From: Ashinkailepas kermadecensis
Lineage: Eukaryota > Arthropoda > Thecostraca > Neolepadidae
Direction: 5' to 3'
Assembly: GCA_034440615.1 (NCBI GenBank)
Contig: JAOTOM010004368.1
Location: 1-64,000, forward strand
DNA length: 64,000 nucleotides
A program made the position numbers and the translations under genes. Below are positions 45,480-58,125 of this stretch, piece by piece (position 1 is the stretch's first letter; each line of letters starts with the position of its first letter). Below the pieces are notes generated by a model. It ran no database searches, was not told where the DNA came from, and was given only the letters and a program-made list of their open reading frames with translations.

Positions 45480-47585
45480 GTCAGAGATATAAATCAACAC
45501 CCACTGACAGATGCTGCCCCATCATGACCTTTCTGGAGCCACCGAAGCAATTTCTGCATACGTTGAAGCGTCCAAATGAATAATCATGATAGCATTTCGC
45601 AAGCTGGATGTTCTGCGAAATAATTTGCCACTCCTGACAGTGGAGGGTCTACCAAAGGCAGAGGAAAATTCCGCTCTGGTGGCCGCTGGCCCAACGCTAA
45701 TTTCGTTCCGTCTCTCTGAAACAGGCTGATTTAGTCAATTAATGTAGTCATTGCTTCCTTCATCTCCGCTTCACATCCAAGGCTTCTCAACACGACTGTT
45801 AATGCAGAGCACGGCTTCCTCAATTTCAGTGGCCAGAAGTGACTGCTGTCGGTAGGATGATCAGATATAGTAGTTCCCAATTCAGGGTCGGAAATGACAG
45901 TCTCTCTGAATTCAAGTCCTTCAACATTTCTTTTACTGTCCTTTATATCCGGCTTTCCGCAAATTTGTTAGGACCCAGATGCATCAGTCGGAGCTGAGGG
46001 ATTGTCTGGCCGTTCTGAGCTGCTCGCGCCCGTGAGGGATCAGATACAATCCCACACACGTAAAGTAAAGATCCGCAAAAGCTTGGTCGCAATTGTGCCA
46101 CACGACAGCCTGCTGGTATGTACTTTTCTCGGGTAGTTAAAAAAACGCCGTCTGAAGGAGAGGGCATACTTCAATTACTACCATGTGGGATATTGGTGTC
46201 GCTCCATTACTGCGACTCCCGAGTGACTTCATATTTGTAAAAAAATACTACAAGTATTGATGCTTTCCCGGATTCAGCAATTGAACCTCATCACGGCAAC
46301 GTTGTTCATATAATATTCTCGTATATTGCGGTGTTTATGGCACATTCATACCCCACAGATCACCAAATTGTGCATGAGGAAGAATGCTTTATTTTGATTC
46401 AATAACCCACGCATTCGAAGACGATTTTAACCCATCAATTACTTGCGACGCAATACATTCAATGGAATACTATGATGCATGCTGGATGGAATATAATACG
46501 CCGATGAAATATAATATGATTACCTATGCTAGATCATGCATTCATTGCCCCCACCCCCTCCTCCACAATCAGTATCATAAAACGTCGTCCGTGTCTCTGG
46601 GCTCGCTCCCATCCTGGCGCATCCTTACAATATGTAAGTAGCTGCACCCACTCAGCGTCAGCGAACAAGGTAGGTATCGTCTGTCGTGTGTAGAATGTCA
46701 CCTAGCTTTTCGGGTGTGGGGTGGGGAGGCACAACTTTTACAGGGACTATTAGTCACCGTCCATCGAGTGAAGCTGCACACCGACATTATCGGATAGCTG
46801 ACAGCAGCAACAAACAAGTGATGTGGGCAGATGCGAGGGGCTGTCTCAAGTTCCACGCCATTTCAGCAGAGCTACCGGTGCACTTCGATGGCACATGCGA
46901 CAAAAACATTTCGTTTTCTATTCGCTTGGCTGATTCATTTCGTATGGACGCAAAGTTTGGGATAGCAGACATCCATGCTATCCGTGGTGGCGGCCAGACA
47001 AGCTGCTTGAGCCTGGTACCTTTTCCATGCTCCTGCATTCGATCGTTAATGGTAGAAATGCTACCAAATAAATGTGAACTAAAGATCTTGGCAAAAGAGG
47101 GCACCTTGTGTGTCTTCCCGGCACCTAACTAACCCGATCTTGTTTCTTCTTCAGCACCCAACCATTCTGCTCATAAGATACTGATCAAAATTATACATTG
47201 GTATGAACTCGTTAGATGGATATCGACTGAAGTACGTACTCCAACATCCTTAACTTCACCAGGAAATTAATATCAGTTTTCCTCGATTTGCTTCATGGTA
47301 AAAGCCGCGCACAGTTGTACAAGTGTTCATAAAACAATCGAGCCATGCCGCTTCAACAGTAAAAAGCAGACATAAAACGGCGCCCATTGAGTGAATTCAG
47401 GTCCTTGCTAGAAAACAAACAAAGGTATCAACTGGCGGTTTCATTCGTATACCATCGCCACCATCGGCACCGAGACTGTCGCTCCAGTGGCGCACGATCA
47501 AAGCAGCCAAATGCCGACACAGCTGGTTCGTTGCAGTCAAGTGGAAGTCTTCGAGCACGGCCCAGCTCGTTTGTTTTTAGGTTTC
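45480..47585. other. 2.1-kb spacer, no gene recognised
   Basis: Frames at 46686-47132 (plus) and 46787-47104 (minus) overlap antisense and neither shows a recognised domain. Confidence 0.4.
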
Positions 47586-47745
47586 AGAGTCCAGCGTGTG
47601 TGTCAATGTGTGTATGTGTGCGTGTGCAGGTGTATGTATGTGTGTGAAGGCGTGTGCATGCAGGTGTGTGTAGGTGCGTGTAGGTGTGTGTGAGCATGTG
47701 TGTGTGCGCATGTGTGTGTGTGTGTGTGCATGGGGTTATGTGAGT
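47586..47745. repeat. GT-rich imperfect microsatellite
   Basis: TGTGTG runs mixed with TGTATG, TGCATGCAGG and TGTAGG over about 160 bp. Confidence 0.92.
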
Positions 47746-47924
47746 TTGTGGATTGATGAGTGGATCGTAATATCATCGGATTTGTTGTCGCGAGAGTTGC
47801 GACGTTTTCCGCTCAGTGGTGTTTTCCGGATTGCGATTGAACCATGGGTGACAGGCTTCCGAAAGTTATTTGGAGAGCACAATGCATGAAGGCAACGGGT
47901 GAGCCGAAATGGATTAGTGGGAGG

Positions 47925-48005
47925 GTATACCACATAGAGTCACATGTTAAAACGTTGAAATTATTGGGAAAGCGAAGACAACATTAGGGGGGGGCAATTG
48001 CCGTC
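47925..48005 (+). repeat. dispersed repeat D, copy 2
   Basis: CACATGTTAAAACGTTGAAA, TTATTGGGAA, ACAACATTAGG and GGGGGCAATTGCC align with the copies at 17972-18027 and 49691-49750. Confidence 0.65.
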
Positions 48006-48444
48006 GCAAAAGCATGCAAAGTTACACACCTGGTCTAGACGATGACATTCGAACTGCATACATCCTGTGCCAGACACAATGTCATGCTGTGCCATCCTGA
48101 TATGAAAACATACACACAACTGTGATCGCCTCAAGTCAGTGTGGTAGAGTGAATGTGACTATCATGACTGTTTTGTAGTGCATTTGGCGTACCCTGCGTA
48201 AGTAACAGCCTCAAACTGACAGTACATGATTATTGTGATCTAGGGAACCTGGTGACACGGCTGAGTTCCTTTCAGGTCAAGGAAATCCAATCGGGAAAAG
48301 TTTTCAAAGCGGTCAGTCCATTCATTGCCATCCTTCTTGGAATACAAAAACAAAAAAACAATTTGGATTTCGATCGGGTTAACATTGCCAAAGCATGCAC
48401 CCAGTGGTCACCACGGACCGAGAAGTTGCCAGCCCAGCCCGGCC
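48006..48444. other. unassigned spacer
   Basis: No gene recognised. Confidence 0.4.
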
Positions 48445-48622
48445 CGAGCCCGTTTGGATTCGAGCCCACGTGCGACCAGAGCCCGCTTGGATTAGAGCCC
48501 GCATCCGGTCCGAGCCCGTTTGGATAAGAACCCGCGTCCGGTCCGAGCCCGTTTGGATTAGAGCCCGCGTCTGGTCCGAGCCCGTTTGGATTAGAGCCCG
48601 CGTGCGACCCGAACCCGTTTGC
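48445..48622. repeat. 33-bp minisatellite, about 5 copies
   Basis: Unit GAGCCCGTTTGGATTAGAGC plus CCGCGTCCGGTCC. The 33-bp length keeps a single frame, so the peptide repeats seen in translation are of repeat origin. Confidence 0.93.
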
Positions 48623-49368
48623 TGCTGGCGAAGCAGCAGCCCAAATCCAACCCAGCAAGTTAATTTGCGGTCCGAGCCCAGCCGGCACCCGTCCGGCACG
48701 GAAAACCTATATAAATTCTCTCGACTCTCGACGGCTGATAATTGTTGTCGTCTGGATATAATTTTAGTCCTGTGTTTTCTTGTAACTGAAGAACGATCGA
48801 TCACTCTGTACATCGATCACTCTGTAGATCACTCTGTACACGTACTTTACGGCGTGACACTGTAAAGTACGTGATTCGGTGCTCAGGGTTCTCAGAAGTG
48901 TGTGCGATGCGCGTCCGGTCCTGGTCTGCTTATTGTGTTATTCCCTTTGTTAGATTCCCCACCCCCGAGTTAGGCCGTGGGCAGCGCCACGCTGTCCGAT
49001 GTTCCGCTCAGACCTTTGTTCCTCAACAGTCGACACCCGACACCCCTGGTCGCAGCCCGGCACGTCCCAGGCCCATGACTAATGACGATTGGGCTCACTC
49101 GTGGCCCATGAAATCTTGAATTATAGAGCCCAGGCCTGGACCCAGCTGGGGCCCCAGCTTGCGAGCCCATGGGCTAGCTCGGCCCGTGGAGAACGCTGCA
49201 TGCAACCTCTTCTAGCTTATGCTACACAATTCCGTTATCTGTACCCGACAAATATTCGGGTATATACAAAGATGGGAGAAGGGTTGGGGACCAGAGGAAT
49301 ACTCCGTTTCTGTACCGTGCTTCACAAACAGTGCCCATTCACTGCATCTGTTAATTCGCTGACACGTG
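48623..49368. other. unassigned spacer
   Basis: A short direct repeat (ATCGATCACTCTGTA-type, three copies) lies at 48796-48838. No gene recognised. Confidence 0.4.
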
Positions 49369-49440
49369 ACACCACCAGTGACATCACCAGCTGACACCAC
49401 CAGTGACACCACCAGTGACACTACCAGTGACATCCACCAG
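49369..49440. repeat. 12-bp tandem repeat
   Basis: GACACCACCAGT units with GACATCACCAGC and GACACTACCAGT variants, about 6 copies. Confidence 0.9.
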
Positions 49441-49690
49441 TTGCAGTGGTTTGGAGACAAGACATAGATGAACATAGTTCGTAGCGACAATATTCAATAG
49501 TTTGCGCACATTTTCAGCGGATAATATCCAATTTACATTGCCCGCGACGGAAATACTCACTGCTTTCCAATCATATTAAGCTGCCAGCTTGTCAATGCCT
49601 CTTTGACTAGGTTAAGTAGAATGGATGAATTATCTGTCCTGGAGAGCGAATTTGCCCACCATTACAGTGGTACAGCTTTGCATGTTTTTG

Positions 49691-49800
49691 GGAGGGCATT
49701 CCCCCTCAATGTTGGCTGTGCCTCCCCAATAATTTCAAATTTAACATGGGACCCCATGTGGTATGTAGCATGTATGCCCCCAATCCATTCGGACCCGCCT
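49691..49800 (-). repeat. dispersed repeat D, copy 3 (reverse)
   Basis: The reverse complement contains ATGTTAAATTTGAAATTATT, GGGGAGGCACAGCCAACATT and GAGGGGGAATGCC, matching copies 1 and 2. Confidence 0.65.
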
Positions 49801-50441
49801 TCATGTATTATGCCCCACCAATTATTGTCAGAAACCTACACATATGCCACCACATCACGTGCTTTTTCCACACAGAGAATGATTTGCCTCTGCGATGCAT
49901 ATGAGAACTTCCGAGTACGCTTCCTCTCCGAAGTTTCTTCCCGGAATGTGAGGATCAGACTGCTTTTTCTCATTTGAAGCGAACAAGTTATGCAGCACAA
50001 GCTGCTCTGCAGTGATTTTCCATCGAAACATAACATGCCAATTTTTAATTTAATTTTCTGGAGCAAATTCCCTTCTATTTAACATACCGAGCCATAACTT
50101 AGCGATGTATTTTAACGTTCGATGCATTCGTCAAACTAGAGAATGCGACAATGTCGTGTAATATACATATCCTGTTGACAGCTGACCGGAGTAGCAGCCC
50201 GATGCTGTTGGACGGGCCCCACACATGTCTGGCTATTTCTCTGTTTGCTTCTGAGCTTGTGTCGTGATAGTGGTGCGAGTGTAACCGGGAGCAGAACGAC
50301 CTGTGTTGGTATCTTGTCGGCTCTGCTGCATGGAAACTGTCGTGGTTGCGACACAACGGTGGAGTTGGGGCGAGCGAGGACATGATGGAAATGGTGCTTA
50401 GTAGAGCGAAAACACAATCACGGCGCCTAGCCGTTCGCATC
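49801..50441. other. unassigned spacer
   Basis: No gene recognised. Confidence 0.4.
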
Positions 50442-51072
50442 TGTGGCGTTTGACAGAGTGGCACCACTACTATGGCGTTTGACAGTGTAGTATCAATGCT
50501 GTGGCGTTTGGCAGTGGCAGCACTACTGTGGCGCTTGACAGAGTGGCAGCACTACTGTGGCGTTTGGCAGAGTGGCAGTACTACTTTGGCGTTTGGCAGA
50601 GTGGCAGCACTACTGTGGCGTTTGACAGAGTGGCACCACTACTGTGGCGTTTGACAGAGTGGCACTACTACTGCGGCGTTTGACAGAGTAGCACCACTAC
50701 TGTGGCATTTGGCAGAGTGTCACCACTATTGTGGCGTTTGACAGAGTGACACTACTACTGTGGCATTTGGCAGAGGGGCACCACTACTGTGGCGTTAGAC
50801 AGGGTGGCACCACTGCCGTGGCATTTAACAAAGTTGCACCACTACTGTGGCATTTGACAGAGTCGCACCACTACTGTGGCGTTTGACAGAGTGGCACCAG
50901 TACTGTGGCGTTTGGTAGAGTGGCACCACTATTGTGGCGTTTGACAGAGTTGCACCACTACTGTGGCGTTTGACAGAGTGGCACCACTATTGTGGCGTTT
51001 GACAGAGTGGCATTACTACTGTGGCATTTGGCAGAGTGGCACCACTACTGTGGCATTTGGCCGATTGGCATA
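50442..51072. repeat. 29-bp minisatellite, about 21 copies
   Basis: Unit GTGGCGTTTGACAGAGTGGC plus ACCACTACT. Frequent variants are GTGGCATTTGGCAG, CACTATT and GCAGCACT. Confidence 0.95.
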
Positions 51073-52365
51073 ACCATTATAACGCTTAGATGTGTATGCA
51101 TTATTGGATGCTTCTCTATCGAAGTTCAGTTCACCAAAAATGATATCACCCACGTTGCGTTTCCTAACCCAGCCTACCATAGCGTAACCTAGCACATTTT
51201 AGATTTCAGCCGAAGCACCAGCTCGAGCATTTAGGAGCTACTTGGGTGTAATGGACATCCTAAAATGTCGTTTTTAATCCAGTGAACTGTGGATAAAATT
51301 GACTGTGGATCCAAAGAATGCTGGCAGTTCGGGCGAGTGTTCGAGCGGCTGGCCTATTTTGGTGCACCGTCGTCTGGGCGGTTCCGTCCCCCGGCTCCGT
51401 GGCGACAGAAGCAATGACAAACGACCCTCTCCATCAATGCCGGGAGCCGTAGAAGCTGTTCAGATCACCTTAATGCGACGTGGATCGACTCCTGCCGCCC
51501 ACACAACAGTGACACAGTGGAGCTGAGCGAGACGAAAAACATGTAACTGTCACTGCTGTAACTGGTGGAGCCCGGGAAATGCCAGCTGTGTACTCACGTC
51601 TCACAGGACCAGTGAGAATAACAAGGCTGTGCTCATTTACCATTCCCTAATACCACCCTTTTCAGACTCATTCTGAGGGTGTATGCTGTTATTACAGTAA
51701 TGGATTGGAACCATGCTTCTCTCTCTGAGTCTCATTCGTAGTGTTTTTTTCGCCTTCATTATTTCCCACTTGATTACTTCCGCTTTGCTTGATGAAGGCT
51801 CGTAGCGAAAATTCGCAAATCTAATTTAATTGGATATTTTTGGATTTCGTACGAGGAAATGGTAAAAATATTACTTTTTGATTATTTCCCGTTGGAGTCC
51901 CAACGCAAGATCCCTGTTCCAGTGAAGTGGTCAACAACTGCTGATAATGTCAGTGATAAACAACAGCTGTTCGATTTCAACCATCCACCGCCTTTCAACC
52001 ATCAGCCACCAGTGTTTAGCGTGATCTGAGGAGCCGCATATGACCCTGATCAGCAACATGGACACATTATATATTTGATACTTCATGCTATCATCCGGAT
52101 CTGATTAAGCTGAGGATTGAATGCAGGCAATAGCTTATAGGGATAATATCGGCTTGGGTGACGGTGATATTGGTGCACATGGTATGATTATTGGCATGAT
52201 ACCAACTCTGAGCTTACCACCCGACCTGGAAACTATCGTTCAATGACAATTTTAACCGAACTTTCAGCGTGCCGACAATGCGCCGACACGGCCCACGCAG
52301 CCGAAACCCTCTGCATCCGGCTGTCAGCAGACCGCCCACAGGTCAGAAACATCAGCGTCATTGAT
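51073..52365. other. unassigned spacer
   Basis: No gene recognised. Confidence 0.45.
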
Positions 52366-53268
52366 GAGGGACTGGAACCCCCATCTCACCACGGACAGGA
52401 TACCAGGCGTCATGTGGGACTGAAACGAACCTCTCACCACAGACACGATACCAGGCGTCAGTGGGACTGGAACCAACCTCTCACCACGGACAGGATACAA
52501 GGCGTCATGTGGGACTAGGAACCAACCTCTCACCACGGACAGGATACCAGGCGTCATGTGGGACTGGAACCAACCTCTCACCACAGACACGATACCAGGC
52601 GTCATGTGGGACTGGAACCCACCTCTCACCACAGACACGATATCAGGCGTCATGTGGGACTGGAACCCACCTCTCACCACAGACACGATACCAGGCGTCA
52701 TGTGGGACTGGAACCAACCCTCACCACGGCACGATACCAGGCGTCATGTGGGACTAAAACCCATCACCACGGACACGATACCAGGTATCATGTGGGACTG
52801 GAACCGCCATCTCACCACGGAACTATGGAACCACCCTACCAGGCGTCATGTGGGACTGGATGCTCACCTCTCACCACAGACACGATACCAGGCGTCATGT
52901 GGGACTGGAACCCCCATCTCACAACGGACAGGATACCAGGCGTCATGTGGGACTGGAACCCACCTCTCACCACAGACACGATACCAGGCGTCATGTGGGA
53001 CTGGAACCCACCTTTTACCACAGACACGATACCAGGCGTCATGTGGGACTGGTACCCACCTTTCACCACGGACGGATACCAGGTATCATGTGAGACTGGA
53101 ACCCACCTTTCACCAGGGACAGGATACCAGGCGTCATGTGGGACTGGAACCAACCTCTCATCACGGACAGGATCCCATGCATCATGTGGGACTAGAACCC
53201 ACCTCTCACCACAGACACGATACCAGACGTCATGTGGGATTGGAACCCTCTTCTCACCACGATAAGTA
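52366..53268. repeat. 48-bp minisatellite, about 19 copies
   Basis: Unit CATGTGGGACTGGAACCCAC followed by CTCTCACCACAGACACGATA and CCAGGCGT. 48 is a multiple of 3, so single frames stay open along stretches and give repetitive HVGLEPTSHHRHDTRR peptides; indels near 52720 and 52830 break them. No independent sign of coding. Confidence 0.95.
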
Positions 53269-54912
53269 ACCAGTCCAACGTCTAACTCCGTCGCTACCTG
53301 TAACTTGAGTAAGAGGATTTTGAACAATTTTTAATGTATTGCATTGTGCCGTGTATTGTGAAGTGTCTAATAGCGTAGAGCGGACATCAGTAGACAATGA
53401 TGCATGCCATGATAAAACTTTTCAAAAATGAAACATAAGTGAGGAGACAAAAATGTTAAAACTGACGTAAGGATCGCGTGAATGTCATATAGAAAAGACT
53501 GGGACATCCGACTATGACAATTGAGCTAATGAAACGCATTTAAGAACGTCATTGCTAGTTTCACGAAACATTGAAGGAAACATTTGACCTGGAATACTTC
53601 GAATGGGGCTATGTACGTTTTGTTCAAAGAATTTTAATGGCATCGATTTTGTGGTGATCGGAGTTATGCGTGGTTCCCTAAATTGTCAATTGCAGGCCAT
53701 GCACCTTCGGGGCAGATAAGACAGAATGATTTTGTTGAGGACATCCTTAGTTTCGGTTTCTTTTCACAACCAACGATACGCAGGCTAAAAGGTAAAGCTA
53801 ATCAGCTAATCAAAACAGCATTCAATCTGCTTAGCTTGTAGGGTGATCAGTTCTCTTGTCGCCACCAGTTGATGACATCTGATGCGGCGCATTGCAACGG
53901 AGTGACCACGGGTAGATCAAAGGAGACAGTAAATATATATTTAATTGAACAACTAAGATTCCAGCTTCAACAAGTTGTACTTTTTGTTCGGTCTTCTCTA
54001 GAAGTTGAGCCAGAGGTCATTTCACTCAATCGCCTGTGTACGCATCGCACTATGCATGAATTTGATCAGGTTTCAGCATGGCAGTGTAACGAGTGGCATA
54101 ATTTTCTCTGGACTAAATTAGCTATGTTTGTGGTAGAAATGCTTTTGCTGGTACTACCCCTAACTTTCGACTATTTTTTTCCCCACTTCGAAGGCACCTG
54201 TCTAGTTGGAGAATGCGACGTCAGGTGAATCAGCTAGACAGGCCTACTTAGGCCGCGCATAAGTAGGTACTCATAATTTACAAAAAAAGTTGTTAAATCA
54301 CAGTTCCTGCGCGTATCTCACCTTTTATAGTAATAGTTCAGAAACAGGAAGATAGTATATCCCTGGTGTACTTTAGTAACGATATTCGCAACCGGCATAG
54401 CGCGGGCAGAAACAGCCACGGACAACACGGATAGGGTTGAGAGATGCAGCATATATGCTTGATGTAACTGAATGCACACTTCACATGCCGCTTCCGTCTC
54501 ATTATCATGCTCTGACCCCCGTGACATTTCAAAATGGGCCCTTATAGGCACGTATATTGTACCATGAATTTATGTGCATGCAAAATGTGCATAGTGGTAG
54601 ACGGACTGACTCACCGTATAATAGCTGCTGTTACACTGTTCACCCCTTTGCAATCAGGCCAACAGCGGTCCCTGTTCCAAGATCCCCGGCCGACAAGCAC
54701 GCGTAAACACAGTTAAATATTGCTTAGCGATCAGGATGCCTCGAGTAGTTGATGAATATTCGAGGGAACGTCCGAGTGCCGTTGACTTCACGGAAGCTTG
54801 TACGCTCCAGTCTGGTCCGGTCTGGTCACCAGACCCAACCGTGAAATACAATGAAAACAGGTACCTCTCCCCCGAGTGCACGTGTGCCACGTGCGGCAAA
54901 TTGTTTTGCACT
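53269..54912. other. 1.6-kb spacer, no gene recognised
   Basis: The frame at 53869-54228 (119 codons) has a hydrophobic C-terminal stretch but no recognised family, conserved start context or splice evidence. Confidence 0.4.
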
Positions 54913-55080
54913 CATAAAGTCATAAAGTCATAAAGTGTTAAGGCCTAATAAGAGCCGCAGGGGCCCATCTGGGTTAAGCCTATCTAGAAAAGGTACTATA
55001 AATGTACCTACTCTCACCCCAATCAATCCCTTATCTCAAGTTCCTAGGAAGCTATATATCCCAGCCTATCTAGCACCATT

Positions 55081-55412
55081 CACTTGCTATTGCATAACAC
55101 CCTCAACAATTACAAACTCCTCCCATCATACCCATTGTGCTACCATAGACAATCTCATCAGTATCCCATTCCGAAGGAAGGTGCTGAAGCCACTGCTAGG
55201 TACACCCTATATAAAGTTATAAAGCGTTTAGACATAATAAGAGACTCACTTGCTATTGCATAACACACTCAACAATTACAAACTCCTCCCATCATACCCA
55301 TTGTGCTACTATAGATAATCTCATCAGTATCACATTCCGAAGGAAGGTGCTGAATCCACTGCTAGGTACACCTTATATAAAGTTATAAAACATTTAGACT
55401 TAATAAGAGACC
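55081..55412 (-). repeat. 166-bp tandem duplication in the LINE 3' UTR
   Basis: CACTTGCTATTGCATAACAC begins both 55081 and 55247. The two copies differ at scattered sites (for example ACCATAGACAA versus ACTATAGATAA). TAATAAGAG followed by GGGCCCAT also recurs at about 54947 and 55395, so a third, diverged boundary copy may exist. Confidence 0.9.
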
Positions 55413-55685
55413 CAAGGGCCCATCCAGTTAAGTCTGTAAATGGAAGATGCCATAAGTCAGGCAAAAAGACCCTCCCCAACCATCCCACATCCTGAAGAAA
55501 CCAGTCCTCCAATGTCCCACACACCTTTCAATGCCTATCTACCCTAGCTATCCAGCCCTACTCCCCTGATCTCTCTTAACACATGTCGATTGAACGCCTT
55601 ATCAATAATTGTCCAACTGCAACCATGCCTGCTTAAAGGGGTCTGTGCCGTGCGCACTTACTTAACATAAATCTCACCCCACCCA

Positions 55686-57690
55686 TCACATATTAGAACT
55701 CAAAAACAAGATCTTCCTGTCTAAAAAAATTGTCCACCCTACTTTAAATACATTCAATGAGGAACTCCCCACAACATCAGCAGGCAGCCCATTCCACTGA
55801 TCAACAACCCTTTGACTGAAGACCTGTTGTCGCTTAACTGTCCTACACCTCAACTTGTCTAACCTGAGTTGATGACCTCTGTGCGATACTCTAAACTGAA
55901 GAGCACCATTTAAATTGACCTGATCTAGTCCTTGAACAATTTTGTACTTTTCAATCATGTCCCCCCTTAATCTCCTATACTTGAGTGAGTACATATCTAA
56001 TGCCACAAGCCTTTCTCCATATTATAAGTTACCTATTCCACTGATGAGTCTAGTTGCTTTGCGCTGCACTCTTTCTAACTTGTCTATATCTTTTTCTAGG
56101 TAGGGGCTCCAAGCTTGTACAGAATATTCCAAGTGGGGTCGCACATATGCTAAGTACAGTTTTTTCATGACTTCCTTGCTCTTATATATCACACTTCTAT
56201 TAATGAGTCCCAGCATTCTGAGTGCCCTGTTCCTAGCTGAGCTACATTGTTTTTCTGCTTTAAGGTCTTTTGAAACCAACACACCTAAGTCCCTTTCCTC
56301 TTCAATAACATCCAGTCCCTTCCCTCCCATTGTATATCTGAAAGTCTCACCTCCAGACCCCAGATGCATAGCCTTACACTTGTCATAGTTGAAAGACATC
56401 TGCCATTGATCAGCCCACTTTTTTAGGTCCTCCAAGTCTAGTTGAATATTTATAGATTGATCAAAACTGTTTGCCACTCCTACCAGCTTGATGTCATCAG
56501 CAAATTTGAACACTCTATTCTTCAGCCCTACCGCAATGTTATTCACAAAGATGATAAAGAGAAGTGGCCCTAGAACAGAGCCCTGTGGTACTCCACTCAG
56601 AACATCCTTCCAATCAGATTTACATCCATTTAACATTGCCCTTTGTTTCCTTCCCCTCAACCATGCTGAAATCCAACCTAGAACTTTTCCAACAATCCCA
56701 TGTTGCTGTTGTTGATGAATTAGCCTCCCATGTGGAACTTTATCAAAAGCTTTGCTAAAGTCCAAGTACACAACATCCATCCTGCTTTGATTGTCTACTT
56801 CTTTAGTAACATACTCCATGAACTCCAAAAGGTTAGTTAAACAAGACCTTCGAGATCGAAATCCATGTTGAGTATCCCTTAAAAGATTGTGCCTATCAAG
56901 ATGAATCTGAACATTCTGTTTAACCAGATTTTCTAGTACCTTGCAAACTGTTGAGGTCAAACTGACTGGCCTGTAGTTCCCTACACACTTCATACTTCCC
57001 TTTATGAAAATTGGTACTACATTTGCATTTCTCCAATCTTCAGGCACTTCAGAATATTCTATAGACCGCCTGAAAAGTATACCTAGAGGAACTGCTAAAG
57101 CTTTAGCACACTCTACTAAGACCCTAGCATATATATATCATCTGGTCCAGAAGCTTTATTAGGTTTTATATTCTGGAACTGCTTTTCTACAGCTTCTGTA
57201 GTTATTGTAAGATACTCAAACCCATCACCTGTCATGGCATGCGATTCAGTTTTTTTTTGTCTATTCTACCAGAATTCTCTTTAGTAAAGAATGATGAGAA
57301 TTGCTTGCTTAGGGATTCCACAATATCACAATCATCAACCACTAATTCCCCATCTACCTCCAGTGGTCCTACACTACACTTTTTAGCCTTCAATTTGTAG
57401 AAACTAATGAATCTCTTAGCATTGCCTGCTGAACATTCCCGAGCTAATTTGATTTCAGCCAGCCTTTTAGATGCCCTAACACACCTAACTTTATTTCTAG
57501 CTATTTTATATGATTTGAGGTTTACCTCAGAGTTAGCATATTTTAGTTTCTTGAATGCCTGTTTCTTTGACTCCAGTAAATGCTTTACTTCCCTGGTCAG
57601 CCATGAAGGGTGCTTAACCATGGTTAATCTAATTTGCCTATTGGGAATGAACCTATCCTGACCTTGAAATAGCTTATCTTTTATCATTCG
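55686..57690 (-). pseudogene. CR1-like reverse transcriptase ORF2 remnant
   Basis: RNA-templated DNA synthesis for LINE retrotransposition. The 341-codon piece (57047-56022) shows the RT blocks in order: NYRPVSLTS (24-32), VYLDFSKAFDKVPH (93-106, catalytic Asp), SGVPQGSVLGP (151-161) and KFADDIKL (181-188, FADD box with the catalytic Asp pair), then DLGVLVSKDL and VRPHLEYSVQAWSP. Its frame ends at TAA and continues in the same frame as LVALDMYSLKYRRLRGD to 55686, the usual CR1 C-terminus. Upstream, 57687-57232 gives PSWLTREVKHLL and related linker sequence, ends in TGA, and continues in frame as TEAVEKQFQNIKPNKASGPD. A frame change at an (AT)n run near 57133 then joins the RT. Lesions are therefore two nonsense changes and one frameshift. 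IFIKGS replaces the usual FKKGS-type motif. Confidence 0.92.
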
Positions 57691-57693
57691 CCA

Positions 57694-57949
57694 TAAAATT
57701 GATCATATTCGGACGTAAAGAGTCCCATTTCACACGATAAACCAATTGACAACATAATATTTTGGCGCAATCCGTTCCCACGTAATACCGATGTCGCTTA
57801 CGTGCAGCTTGTTGACCCGATCGCACTGAAATTACACCAGAAGCGTAGCCAACACTGTGGGCTTTCACGTGGTGTCCCACTTCCCTCATTCCGTGCGATG
57901 TGAACCGGGCCGGGCGCCAATATATGGAGGTCGCTTTGAATGAATGCTT
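57694..57949. other. unassigned spacer upstream of the LINE
   Basis: No gene recognised. Confidence 0.4.
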
Positions 57950-58125
57950 GAATGCTGTACCGAAGCACACTTATTCATGCTATAATCGCTAGAAGGCACT
58001 GGTACAAGCGCGCCTGTTGAATGCTGCACCGGGGTGCATCAGTTAACTATTGTCGCCAGATGGCACTAGAGCATGTGTGCCTGGAGAATGCTGCAGCTGG
58101 GTGCACCTATTTATACTATTAAATG
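57950..58125. repeat. ~68-bp tandem repeat, 2.6 copies
   Basis: GAATGCTGCACCGGGGTGCA-type starts at 57950, 58019 and 58086, followed by CTATTGTCGCCAGATGGCAC-type cores. Confidence 0.8.

Larger units (their letters stand above)
54913..57693 (-). mobile_element. CR1-type LINE, 5'-truncated
   Basis: The minus strand encodes the end of the inter-domain region and a reverse transcriptase (55686-57690), followed by about 770 bp of 3' UTR. The extreme 3' end is three perfect copies of the 8-mer ACTTTATG (plus strand CATAAAGT at 54913-54936), the short tandem tail that marks CR1/L2-clade LINEs. The 5' part, including the endonuclease, is absent: recognisable coding starts abruptly at about 57693, as expected for aborted target-primed reverse transcription. 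No flanking target duplication was identified. Confidence 0.9.

Noticed and set aside
46686..47132. Plus-strand frame of 148 codons
   Set aside because: No recognised domain, and the opposite strand is open over most of the same interval.
52366..53268. Possible repetitive protein (about 235 codons, 16-residue repeats)
   Set aside because: The 48-bp unit is a multiple of three, so open frames are expected. Indels break the frame, and a second plus frame is equally open.
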